From Flavimaricola sp. (GTDB lineage: Bacteria > Pseudomonadota > Alphaproteobacteria > Rhodobacterales > Rhodobacteraceae): DNA of 9,285 nt. Location: positions 1 through 9,285 of the forward strand of contig JALZWD010000295.1 of the NCBI GenBank assembly GCA_023300365.1, written 5' to 3'. Every line of letters starts with the position of its first letter. Position 1 is the first letter of the stretch. The notes under the pieces are model-generated. The model saw nothing but the letters and a program-made list of their open reading frames with translations. It did no database searches and had not been told where the DNA came from. A program made the position numbers and the translations under genes. Positions 1-6,363 of this stretch are shown one piece after another.

Positions 1-245
1 TTAAACCAATACAGGCGGTACTCATCATAGACGAGATCAAGCCATTCTTGCGGCACTGTTGGCCGCGGATCATACGCGCGCGCCGCCAGAGCACGGGCCA
101 TCTCAAGCGGTGTTTCGTCGGTGAAGGGCACCGGATCGCTCAGGCGCGGTGGCGTCAGGTCACGCACTTGATCCTCGTCTTGCGCCAAAGCAGGCAAGCC
201 AAAAGAACAGACCGTCGAGGCGAGAAAGGCACGGCGAGAGATCAT
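1..245 (-). CDS. Glucan biosynthesis protein, OpgG/OpgD (MdoG) family, N-terminal part, truncated by window edge
   Basis: Proteins of this family are periplasmic and act in building or branching the beta-glucan backbone of osmoregulated periplasmic glucans. Only 81 residues are visible, and the reading frame is open to position 1. The start is the ATG at 245-243, whose first bases overlap the TGA of the preceding opgC in an ATGA junction, so translation is probably coupled. Residues 3-10 (SRRAFLAS) form a twin-arginine motif, followed by a short hydrophobic stretch and a likely cleavage after ALA at 19-21, so export by Tat is expected. The mature start carries the family pattern: a helix with ARALAARAYDPRP, then a proline and leucine, then LVYDEYRLYWF, matching the usual 'LA..Y....P..l..l.YD.YR' region. 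Tat export is typical of OpgD in E. coli, whereas E. coli OpgG uses Sec, so the subtype is left open. The family call is fairly secure because of the OpgC neighbour. Confidence 0.82.
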   Translation of the reverse strand, partial: MISRRAFLASTVCSFGLPALAQDEDQVRDLTPPRLSDPVPFTDETPLEMARALAARAYDPRPTVPQEWLDLVYDEYRLYWF

Positions 246-1648
246 AGTGGTTTCCTTGTGCGCCATGGTTGCGATTTGAACCAAGCGGCGGTGTAGGCCA
301 CGGCAACGAGGGCCATAGCACCGATTATATTAACAACGACAACTGTGCCTGTATTGCCCCAGAACAACGGGCTTTGGTCTTTGCCAAAGATATCAACGGC
401 CACACCCATAAGCAGGGCAAACCACATCGAGAAAAGGAACACCGCCAAGGATTGTTGACCAACCTTGGTAAACACACGCAGCGTGCCGTTCCAAACATTT
501 GCAATTGGCCCGTTGGGGCGCGGCATAAGACGGTGGCCGCCCTGTCCGGCAGCCGCCCAAGCGACATAGGCCATCGCCAAAAGGTGAATGTACCGCAAAA
601 TGCCTTCTTCGGTTTTAGGGCGCAGCGGCGCAGAAAAATCCCAAACGGATTTGACCCAAGACGGCTCGTTGTCACGCAGGGTCCGCAAGGCCGCGCGCCC
701 CTCACGGGTTTCTTGCAAGCCCGCAATGGCCTCGGCGCCAATATCGGCCTCAAGCGACGCCATTTGCTGGCCTTGCACGATAGGCACGCGCCACTGCCAT
801 TTATTAAGGGGCGATGACGCCACAAGGAAGACAACAGCCAGCCCAATAAGCCATTTGTTCACGGGAGGCGCAGGGATCCAGCCACGCATCAGCGCAAAGC
901 CAGTGTAGAACACGATCTGCCAGCCAAAGGGATTAAAGAACCACCGACGATCAGACATCGGATCGGCAGGCAGGCCATAAAGGCCAAACGTATCCGTCAG
1001 CCAATGGCCATCAAATTCTTCGCGGCCCAATTGCGTAGCAAGCCAAAGACCCCCAAGCACCACAAGCACGGCCCAAGGGCTGATTTTGTGCAGCAGCATC
1101 ACGAAGGGCAGCATCATCAAGATGACGATATACATTGGCAAAATATCAAAGAAATTCGGCACCCAAGTAAGCGTGAGAAGGCCAAACAGATAGGTTTGCG
1201 AATTGTCGCCAAACAATTGCAAAATCCACGGTCGGGTCAGGTAGTTGTACTCGTACAAGCCACCCTCACTGAACCAACCCGTCGAGTTTAGGCCCGACAT
1301 GGTGGCGGCGATGGCAAAGAAAAGGGCGATATGTGCCCAATAAACCTGCCAGACACGGTGATAAACCCGCGCCGTGCCAAGCCACCAACCCGCGCGGTCA
1401 AAAACGCGTCCAAAGGCGATGGCGCTGGCCATGCCAGAGCAGAACACAAACACTTCCGCCGCATCCGACCAACCATAGCGGGCGGGGATGTAGCTGCTGA
1501 ACCAATTGCCGGGGCTATGGGCGATAAGGATGATAAACATCGCAATGCCACGAAACACGTCCAAACGTGGATCGCGCACCGTTGCCCCGGAGGTTCCGGT
1601 AACGGACGGCTGAAACGCAGCCGTTGGTATGTCCGCAGTCGTGGTCAT
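242..1648 (-). CDS. opgC: OpgC family membrane acyltransferase (periplasmic glucan succinylation)
   Basis: OpgC-type proteins are inner-membrane acyltransferase-3-like enzymes that add succinyl groups to osmoregulated periplasmic glucans. The protein has 468 residues and many hydrophobic helices separated by short loops, roughly ten by eye. A hydrophilic 24-residue N-terminus precedes RLDVFRG at 28-34 and a conserved-looking His at 44 (ILIAHSPGN). This is followed by SDAAEVFVFCSG at 61-72. Both segments are hallmarks of the OpgC domain. The long soluble loop around residues 285-350 is rich in charged residues and lies between membrane segments. The ATG at 1648 lies 3 nt after the stop of the upstream TPR gene, with a weak GAG as ribosome binding signal inside that gene's end, so expression probably depends on coupling. 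Its TGA overlaps the start of the OpgG/D gene. Known opg operons of Rhodobacter pair opgC with backbone genes, which fits. The exact acyl group is inferred, not seen. Confidence 0.88.
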   Translation of the reverse strand: MTTTADIPTAAFQPSVTGTSGATVRDPRLDVFRGIAMFIILIAHSPGNWFSSYIPARYGWSDAAEVFVFCSGMASAIAFGRVFDRAGWWLGTARVYHRVWQVYWAHIALFFAIAATMSGLNSTGWFSEGGLYEYNYLTRPWILQLFGDNSQTYLFGLLTLTWVPNFFDILPMYIVILMMLPFVMLLHKISPWAVLVVLGGLWLATQLGREEFDGHWLTDTFGLYGLPADPMSDRRWFFNPFGWQIVFYTGFALMRGWIPAPPVNKWLIGLAVVFLVASSPLNKWQWRVPIVQGQQMASLEADIGAEAIAGLQETREGRAALRTLRDNEPSWVKSVWDFSAPLRPKTEEGILRYIHLLAMAYVAWAAAGQGGHRLMPRPNGPIANVWNGTLRVFTKVGQQSLAVFLFSMWFALLMGVAVDIFGKDQSPLFWGNTGTVVVVNIIGAMALVAVAYTAAWFKSQPWRTRKPL

Positions 1649-1651
1649 AAT

Positions 1652-3028
1652 TTACTCGGCGCTATGCAGCAGTGTTGGGGCGGCTTGCTCGGCCTTGTCG
1701 ATCAGGTCAAGCCGTGCAGCGGTATAGCGATCTTGGACACCAGCCCGCAGCTTGGTGCGGTCCGACAACATGCGCGTGGCCTCGCCCCAATATCCGGCGC
1801 GGATGGCCGCATCGATTGTCAGGCGAGCGAAAACGTCGCGCTGTGCATGCGATCCGCCGATTGACGGCATCGCTTCACGGGCGCGCGCAAGATTGAGATA
1901 GGCCGTGTGGTAGTCGGCCTCACCAAAGGCTTCGAGGCCCGCGGCGGCGGCAATGCCCGGATGCGCGGTGACCGACGCCAACTCATTGCGCAGGTCTGTC
2001 GCGTCGCGGCGCATGCGTGTCATCATCGTGGTGATCGCATCGTCCCGCTTGCCACCTGTCAGAGCCAGCAAATAGTGCAGGTCAGCAAAGATCAGGCAGC
2101 CGTCTTCGGTGCGATTCTCACTCAGGTCGGCAAGTTCTTCCCAACGGTTGCCAATATTGACACCCTCAAGTTCAAGCCGCGACAACAAGGATGTAGCGTT
2201 CGAGATATCGCGGTAGTCGTCGGTTTTGTCTTTGCGGATCTCGGTATCATAAAGGCCAAGCACGGTCTCGATGTCACCTTGGTCAAGGTGCATCAGCGCC
2301 TTGTGCCACCAGACGTGATAGCGGAAATTGTTGCAATGGCTCCAGGCGGCCTCGCGACCATCAAGCCATTTCAGGCCACCAGCACTGTCACCTGTCATGT
2401 CGTAGACGTGGGCAACGGCGTGCAGGCCCCATGCGTCATCAGGTGCAATCCCAAGGCCCATACGGCCCGCGGTTTCGGCCTTGCCAAAATCACCGGTTTC
2501 CTCAAGCGCAAAGGCGTGACAGCCCAACAGGTAGCCCCGCGCGGGATGATCGGCGGCGTAGGCCGGCAAAACCCGTTCGATTGACCGGCGCATCCCTTGG
2601 CAATCGCCGAGCATAAAGCGCACCGCGTGGCTGATCTTCATGGCCAGCGCGTCTTCGGGATGGGTGTCGAGGATACGTTCCATCGCGGCGATCGATCCCA
2701 AAGGAGAGCCTTTGATGGTCACGTCAAGCGCCTCAACAAAGGCGGCCTCGCGTTTGTTGGTGGGGCGGCTGGCAAGATGCGTCTTGGCGGTTTGAAGCGC
2801 CTCTTCGGCGCCCGCAATCATTTCGCGACGGCCCAGCAGGAAATAAAACATCCCCTTCACAGCATGCGCCAGAGCAAAGTCCGGTTCGGCTTCAAGCAAC
2901 GCGCCCAGATGTGTGGGTGTCGCGGCAGAGTGTGCAAGGAAGGCCATAACAGTGGCGTTCCAATGTTCGAGCGATGCAGCATCGCCCAGCAGAACGTCTT
3001 GGCCAAGAATATCGGTACGCAGTGTCAT
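1652..3028 (-). CDS. TTC38-like tetratricopeptide repeat protein
   Basis: This 458-residue protein resembles the tetratricopeptide repeat protein 38 (TTC38) family in length and motifs; no catalytic role is established for that family. It has no signal peptide or membrane segment, so a cytoplasmic helical scaffold is likely. Helix pairs run through most of the chain. Around residues 206-249 is the most characteristic part: AHVYDMTGDSAGGLKWL, then CNNFRYHVWWHKALMHLD and a short LGLYDTEI helix, matching the TTC38 'HVxEMxG..GLxWL ... HxWWHxALxHL' pattern. I chose the ATG at 3028 because a GGA sits 7 nt before it. A GTG 33 nt further upstream (3061) keeps the frame open but lacks a good ribosome binding site. 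The gene ends 3 nt before opgC, so it is probably the first gene of the opg operon. Whether it takes part in glucan synthesis or is only co-transcribed is unknown. Confidence 0.85.
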   Translation of the reverse strand: MTLRTDILGQDVLLGDAASLEHWNATVMAFLAHSAATPTHLGALLEAEPDFALAHAVKGMFYFLLGRREMIAGAEEALQTAKTHLASRPTNKREAAFVEALDVTIKGSPLGSIAAMERILDTHPEDALAMKISHAVRFMLGDCQGMRRSIERVLPAYAADHPARGYLLGCHAFALEETGDFGKAETAGRMGLGIAPDDAWGLHAVAHVYDMTGDSAGGLKWLDGREAAWSHCNNFRYHVWWHKALMHLDQGDIETVLGLYDTEIRKDKTDDYRDISNATSLLSRLELEGVNIGNRWEELADLSENRTEDGCLIFADLHYLLALTGGKRDDAITTMMTRMRRDATDLRNELASVTAHPGIAAAAGLEAFGEADYHTAYLNLARAREAMPSIGGSHAQRDVFARLTIDAAIRAGYWGEATRMLSDRTKLRAGVQDRYTAARLDLIDKAEQAAPTLLHSAE

Positions 3029-3107
3029 CAAAAGGTCCAGACTTAGAAGGTTGAGTTGCACTTGGATATCAGGATGGGGTCCAAGGGGCGCGTGGCAAAT
3101 AGGTTTC

Positions 3108-3121
3108 TCACGTGCATGTGA
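3108..3121. promoter_or_regulatory. 14-nt near-palindrome, possible operator
   Basis: TCACGTGCATGTGA reads TCAC-G-TGCA-T-GTGA, a dyad with a single mismatched pair. It lies 80-93 nt upstream of the ATG of the TPR gene, a position where a regulator of the opg operon could bind. No regulator family is recognised from the motif, and a chance dyad of this length is possible. Confidence 0.3.
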
Positions 3122-3228
3122 CCTGACGCGAGGTAGGGAGAAGAAGCTAGAATTTCAAAGTTGGTCACACCTTATTGCACTGAAACCCTGAGGCCCAGCC
3201 ATATCCCCTTAAAAGACAATCTGTCACG

Positions 3229-3239
3229 TTGTTATACAA
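3229..3239. promoter_or_regulatory. TTGTTATACAA palindrome, GntR/FadR-like operator candidate
   Basis: The sequence fits the tNGTNNNACNa pattern known for operators of FadR-subfamily GntR repressors. It overlaps the best -10-like element (TTATAC/TATACA) of the rightward operon and lies about 134 nt before its start codon. Placement across a promoter would suit repression of a catabolic operon. No GntR gene is visible in the window, and an 11-nt match to a loose consensus is weak evidence. Confidence 0.35.
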
Positions 3240-3315
3240 TAGCAGCCTGGTTTTGAGGGGAAAAACGCCGATCACGCCTCTGACACTTTGCGCGGAAAAC
3301 GTCGTTGGCCTCTTG

Positions 3316-3344
3316 CCCCGGTGCAATTTTAACGGCACGCGGGG
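3316..3344 (+). promoter_or_regulatory. GC-rich hairpin in the leader of the ThDP enzyme gene
   Basis: CCCCG (3316-3320) pairs with CGGGG (3340-3344) and GTGC (3321-3324) pairs with GCAC (3335-3338), giving nine base pairs with one bulged G at 3339 and a 10-nt AU-rich loop. The stem ends 16 nt before the ribosome binding site of the next gene. No T-run follows, so it is not an ordinary terminator. It could stabilise the transcript or modulate translation. It does not contain the conserved THI-box sequences of a TPP riboswitch. Confidence 0.45.
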
Positions 3345-3360
3345 GAAATGTTACAACTTC

Positions 3361-3367
3361 GGTGAGG
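3361..3367 (+). promoter_or_regulatory. Ribosome binding site that sets the ThDP enzyme start
   Basis: GGTGAGG ends 5 nt before the ATG at 3373. It is the only good Shine-Dalgarno match ahead of the conserved N-terminus and rejects the in-frame TTG start 144 nt upstream. Confidence 0.7.
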
Positions 3368-3372
3368 GTGAT

Positions 3373-4989
3373 ATGCCAAATTTACCAATGCGTGCCGCAG
3401 ATGCGGTGGCCCAACGACTGTATGATGCAGGGTGTCGCACGGCGTTCGGGATGCCGGGCGGCGAGGTTTTGACGATTATTGACGCACTTGAGCGGGCGGG
3501 GATTCGGTTTATCCTGTGCAAACACGAAAACGCTGGTGGCTTTATGGCCGAGGGCGTGCACCACATGGACGGCGCGCCGGCGATTTTGGTTGCCACCGTG
3601 GGGCCCGGCGCAATGAACGGTGTGAATGTGGTTGCCAACGCCGAACAAGACCGTGTGCCGATGATCGTATTGACGGGGTGTTTGGATGCCGATGAGGCGC
3701 TGACCTATACCCACCAAGTCATGGACCACGAGGCGGTGTTCGCGCCGATTACCAAAGCAACATTCCGCCTGACCGCTGCGGGGGCGGATATCGTGACCGA
3801 CAAAGCGGTCTCGATTGCCACCGAAGCGCGCAGTGGGCCAGTGCATATTGATATACCTATCTCTGTTGCCGATGCGCCGTTCAAAGGGCCACAAAGACGG
3901 CGGCCTGTGGCCTTGCGCAACGAGCCGATGACAGAGGCGATGTCGCAAGCTTGGGATTGGCTGTCCGAGGCCGAGCGCCCGGTGATGATCGTGGGGCTTG
4001 ATGCCTTGCATGATGAAGCCGCCCCAAGCGTCATGGCCTTTGCTGAGGCTTTTGGTGTGCCGGTGATCACCACATATAAAGCCAAGGGAATTATCCCCGA
4101 ACACCATCCAGCCGCCCTTGGCGGCGCTGGCCTGTCACCCAAGAACGACGCAATCTTGGTGCCTTTCATACAATCGGCGGATTTGGTGATTTGTGCGGGT
4201 TATGATCCCATCGAAATGCGGCCCGGTTGGCGCGACATTTGGGACACCACCGAGCAGCGTGTTATTGATATCGCAGGCGTGCCAAACCTGCATTACATGC
4301 ACCAAGCCGGGATCAATATCGTGGCCGACATTGGCGCATCCCTTCAGGCATTGGGCGACGGCATTTCCCCGCGCGAGACATGGGCGGGCGGCGAGGTGGG
4401 CCGCACCAAAGCGGCACTGGCCGAGGCCTTTCCCATGGATGATGAATGGGGTGCTGCAGGTGTGATCGCGGAATGCCGCGCGGTTTTGCCAAGCGAGACA
4501 GTGGCCACCGTGGACAGCGGCGCGCACCGCATATTGCTTAGCCAGATGTGGGAGTGCGACGCCCCCCGCGGCCTGATCCAATCCTCGGGCCTGTGCACCA
4601 TGGGGTGCGCCGTCCCAATGGCTATGGGCGCCAAGATCGCAAAACCTGATGTGCCTGTGGTGTCGTTTAGTGGCGATGCAGGCATGTTGATGGTGTTGGG
4701 CGAATTGGCGACGGCCGCCGAAATGAAGCTTGGGGTGATTTTTGTCGTGTTTGTCGATGCCTCGCTCGCTCTGATCGAAAAGAAGCAACGCGAGCGTCAA
4801 ATGGCCAACGTGGGCGTTGATTTTGGCGAACATGACTTTGCCGCCATCGGGCGCGCGATGGGCGGACACGGCGTTACGGTGGACAACCGCGCAGACCTGC
4901 GCGCGGCTTTGACGGATGGCATGGCGGCCGATACCTTTACGGTGATTGCCGCCAAAATTGACCGGAGATCATATGATGGCCGTATCTGA
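3373..4989 (+). CDS. Acetolactate synthase-like thiamine diphosphate-dependent enzyme, substrate unknown
   Basis: The 538-residue protein has the three-domain layout of the ThDP decarboxylase/synthase family, acting on 2-oxo acids or related donors in the cytoplasm. The Pyr domain spans about 1-170, with FGMPGGE at 25-31 and the catalytic glutamate at 52 (KHENAGGFMAEG). The central domain is about 190-330, with GYDPIEMRPGW at 276-286, which resembles the GYSPVEYEP segment of catabolic acetolactate synthases. The PP domain is about 365-530. Its ThDP/Mg motif is GDAG at 434-437, with VDAS at 461-464 where many relatives have GDG and NN. The metal-binding aspartates 435 and 462 are 27 residues apart, the normal spacing, so cofactor binding is probably intact. 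The gene overlaps the following CoA-transferase by 17 nt, implying a joint pathway. Options include a 2-oxoacid decarboxylase or a 2-hydroxyacyl-CoA lyase-type activity. True biosynthetic acetolactate synthase is unlikely because no ilvN small subunit follows. Confidence 0.85.
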   Translation: MPNLPMRAADAVAQRLYDAGCRTAFGMPGGEVLTIIDALERAGIRFILCKHENAGGFMAEGVHHMDGAPAILVATVGPGAMNGVNVVANAEQDRVPMIVLTGCLDADEALTYTHQVMDHEAVFAPITKATFRLTAAGADIVTDKAVSIATEARSGPVHIDIPISVADAPFKGPQRRRPVALRNEPMTEAMSQAWDWLSEAERPVMIVGLDALHDEAAPSVMAFAEAFGVPVITTYKAKGIIPEHHPAALGGAGLSPKNDAILVPFIQSADLVICAGYDPIEMRPGWRDIWDTTEQRVIDIAGVPNLHYMHQAGINIVADIGASLQALGDGISPRETWAGGEVGRTKAALAEAFPMDDEWGAAGVIAECRAVLPSETVATVDSGAHRILLSQMWECDAPRGLIQSSGLCTMGCAVPMAMGAKIAKPDVPVVSFSGDAGMLMVLGELATAAEMKLGVIFVVFVDASLALIEKKQRERQMANVGVDFGEHDFAAIGRAMGGHGVTVDNRADLRAALTDGMAADTFTVIAAKIDRRSYDGRI

Positions 4990-6169
4990 CAACGCCGCCG
5001 CGCAAGGGGCCTTGGACGGCCTTGTTGTTTTGGACCTCAGCCGCATTTTGGCGGGCCCGACGTGTACGCAATTGTTGGGTGATCTTGGCGCCCGCGTCAT
5101 CAAGATCGAAAATCCCAAGACCGGCGGAGACGACACCCGCAGCTGGGGCCCGCCCTACGTGGTTGATGCGGATGGGGCGCAATCCGATCTGAGCGCCTAT
5201 TTCATGGCGGCCAACCGCAACAAATTGTCCGTCGCCGTTGATATCACAACGCCCCAAGGACAGCAGGCGATCCGTGGATTGGCAGCGCAGGCCGATATCG
5301 TGGTTGAGAATTTCAAATTTGGCGGCCTTGCCAAATACGGACTTGATTACGACAGCCTGAGCGCCGGCAACCCGGCACTGATTTATTGCTCAATCTCGGG
5401 GTATGGGCAGACCGGGCCCAACAAGGACAAACCGGGGTACGATCTTATGGCGCAGGGCTATGGTGGGATCATGTCCCTAACCGGAGAGCCGCAGGGGGCG
5501 CCGATGAAAGTGGGCGTGGGCATCGCGGATGTGATGTGCGGGATGTATGCCTGCAACGGTGTTTTAGCGGCCCTGAACCACCGCAATAAAACGGGCCAAG
5601 GGCAGCATATCGATGTGGCCTTGGTCGACAGTCAAATCGCATGGTTGATCAACGAGGGGACAAATACGCTGTTGTCGGGCAAAGAGCCTGAGCGGCGTGG
5701 CAACGGCCACCCCAATATCGTGCCCTATAACGTGTTTGAAACATCCGATGGCCATGTGATTTTGGCGGTGGGCAATGATGGGCAATTTGGCCGAATGTGT
5801 GGGTTTTTGGGCGTAGAGGGTTTGGCACAGACCGCCGAATATGCCACCAACCCGGCGCGCATTGAAAACCGCGACGCGCTTTATGCGACGCTGATCCCAT
5901 TGTTCAAAGCGCGCAGCATGGCCGAGATCATCACAGGCCTTGAGGCCGTGAAAGTGCCGGTAGGGCCGGTGAACACCGTGACCAAGGCACTGGCGTCGGA
6001 TCAAGCGGCAGCGCGGGATATGGTGATTGAGATGCAAACCAGCGCGGGACCTGTGCAGCTTTTGGGCAACCCGCTCAAGATGTCAGCGACACCCGTCACC
6101 TACCGGACCGCACCGCCACGGATGGGGCAGGATACTGACGCGGTCTTGGGCGAGATGTTTAAGAAATGA
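4973..6169 (+). CDS. CaiB/BaiF (family III) CoA-transferase
   Basis: This 398-residue protein is a family III CoA-transferase, which moves CoA from a donor thioester to a carboxylic acid. The N-terminus has the typical GLVVLDLSRILAGPTCTQLLGDLGA, giving the Rossmann-like CoA site, then VIKIENP and GGDDTR. NRNKLSVAVDI follows near residue 81-91. The segment SGYGQTGPNKDKPGYDLMAQ is at about 142-161. The catalytic aspartate is expected at 186 in VGIADVMCGMYA, aligned with Asp169 of formyl-CoA transferase. The length is normal for the family. I chose the ATG at 4973 because GGAG lies 5 nt before it; the adjacent ATG at 4976 is equally plausible, and one at 4946 lacks a ribosome binding site. The start lies within the end of the ThDP gene, a sign of translational coupling. 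The CoA donor and acceptor cannot be told. The gene order recalls frc-oxc pairs, but the ThDP partner is not a recognisable oxalyl-CoA decarboxylase. Confidence 0.92.
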   Translation: MMAVSDNAAAQGALDGLVVLDLSRILAGPTCTQLLGDLGARVIKIENPKTGGDDTRSWGPPYVVDADGAQSDLSAYFMAANRNKLSVAVDITTPQGQQAIRGLAAQADIVVENFKFGGLAKYGLDYDSLSAGNPALIYCSISGYGQTGPNKDKPGYDLMAQGYGGIMSLTGEPQGAPMKVGVGIADVMCGMYACNGVLAALNHRNKTGQGQHIDVALVDSQIAWLINEGTNTLLSGKEPERRGNGHPNIVPYNVFETSDGHVILAVGNDGQFGRMCGFLGVEGLAQTAEYATNPARIENRDALYATLIPLFKARSMAEIITGLEAVKVPVGPVNTVTKALASDQAAARDMVIEMQTSAGPVQLLGNPLKMSATPVTYRTAPPRMGQDTDAVLGEMFKK

Positions 6170-6290
6170 AGGCCTTGCGGCCTGCGTGATTTTGGGTGCC
6201 TTGATCGGGCCTGAGCCCTCAGGATTGAGGGCGCCTATGCCGGTGAGCGGTGGAAGCCTCCGGCGGGAGTGCTGGCCAAAAGAAGCATGG
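6170..6290. repeat. Hairpin-rich intergenic element resembling a Rhodobacteraceae dispersed repeat
   Basis: The gap between the CoA-transferase and the ureohydrolase starts with AGGCC-TTGC-GGCCT (6170-6183), directly after the stop codon. A perfect 7-bp hairpin follows, GCCCTCA-GGAT-TGAGGGC (6215-6232). Then comes GCCTCCGGCGGGAGT (6256-6270), with GGCCAAAAGAAG (6274-6285). From memory, CCTCCGGCGGGAGT followed by a T-rich stretch and a GCCAAAAGAAG-like tail recurs between genes in many Rhodobacteraceae genomes; here the T-rich stretch is missing, so the copy is degenerate. There is no strong T-run for a classical terminator, though the first hairpin is followed by GATTTT. The remaining gap up to 6350 shows no clear promoter. 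Confidence 0.55.
6215..6232. terminator. Perfect 7-bp stem-loop, possible transcript end or stability element after the CoA-transferase
   Basis: GCCCTCA pairs perfectly with TGAGGGC around a GGAT loop, 46 nt after the stop codon of the CoA-transferase gene. It lacks the T-tract of an intrinsic terminator, so Rho-dependent termination or protection of the 3' end are alternatives. Confidence 0.35.
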
Positions 6291-6363
6291 GCGTGGCTGA
6301 GATGCTTGGCAATGTTGGTTTGCGGGTCTAGCGTTGTTGGCGGTGCATTCAGGAGAGCAGGCA

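Larger units (their letters stand above)
3029..3372. promoter_or_regulatory. Divergent intergenic region between the TPR-opg operon and the ThDP enzyme operon
   Basis: These 344 nt separate two divergently transcribed units and must hold promoters for both. No convincing sigma70 pair with both boxes was found by eye. TTGAAA on the minus strand near 3155-3160 is the best -35-like element for the TPR gene but has no clear -10 partner. A TTATAC/TATACA element near 3232-3238 could be a -10 box for the rightward operon. The region is more AT-rich than the flanking genes between about 3150 and 3240. An open frame leads into the ThDP gene from a TTG at 3229, but it has no ribosome binding site and an unusual composition, so I treat it as non-coding. 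Three structured sites inside it are listed separately. Confidence 0.6.

Noticed and set aside
1907..2584. 225-codon open frame on the plus strand inside the TPR gene
   Set aside because: It is antisense to a well-supported gene, has no ribosome binding site and gives a sequence without recognisable motifs, as expected in GC-rich DNA.
3029..3061. GTG start of the TPR protein 11 codons upstream
   Set aside because: No Shine-Dalgarno sequence precedes the GTG; the ATG at 3028 has GGA at proper spacing. It remains a possible alternative.
3229..3372. N-terminal extension of the ThDP enzyme from a TTG codon
   Set aside because: The 48 added codons have no ribosome binding site, an unlikely composition and no family match, while GGTGAGG sits right before the ATG at 3373.
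3181..3372. TPP riboswitch in front of the ThDP enzyme gene
   Set aside because: CTGAAACCCTGAGG near 3180 superficially resembles the THI box, but the conserved core CTGAGA and its paired partner are absent.
4135..4869. 244-codon open frame antisense to the ThDP gene
   Set aside because: The translation is rich in His, Arg and Cys and lacks domains; it mirrors the codon pattern of the real gene.
3373..6169. oxc-frc oxalate degradation pair
   Set aside because: The CoA-transferase could fit, but the ThDP protein has acetolactate-synthase-type motifs and no recognisable oxalyl-CoA decarboxylase signature.
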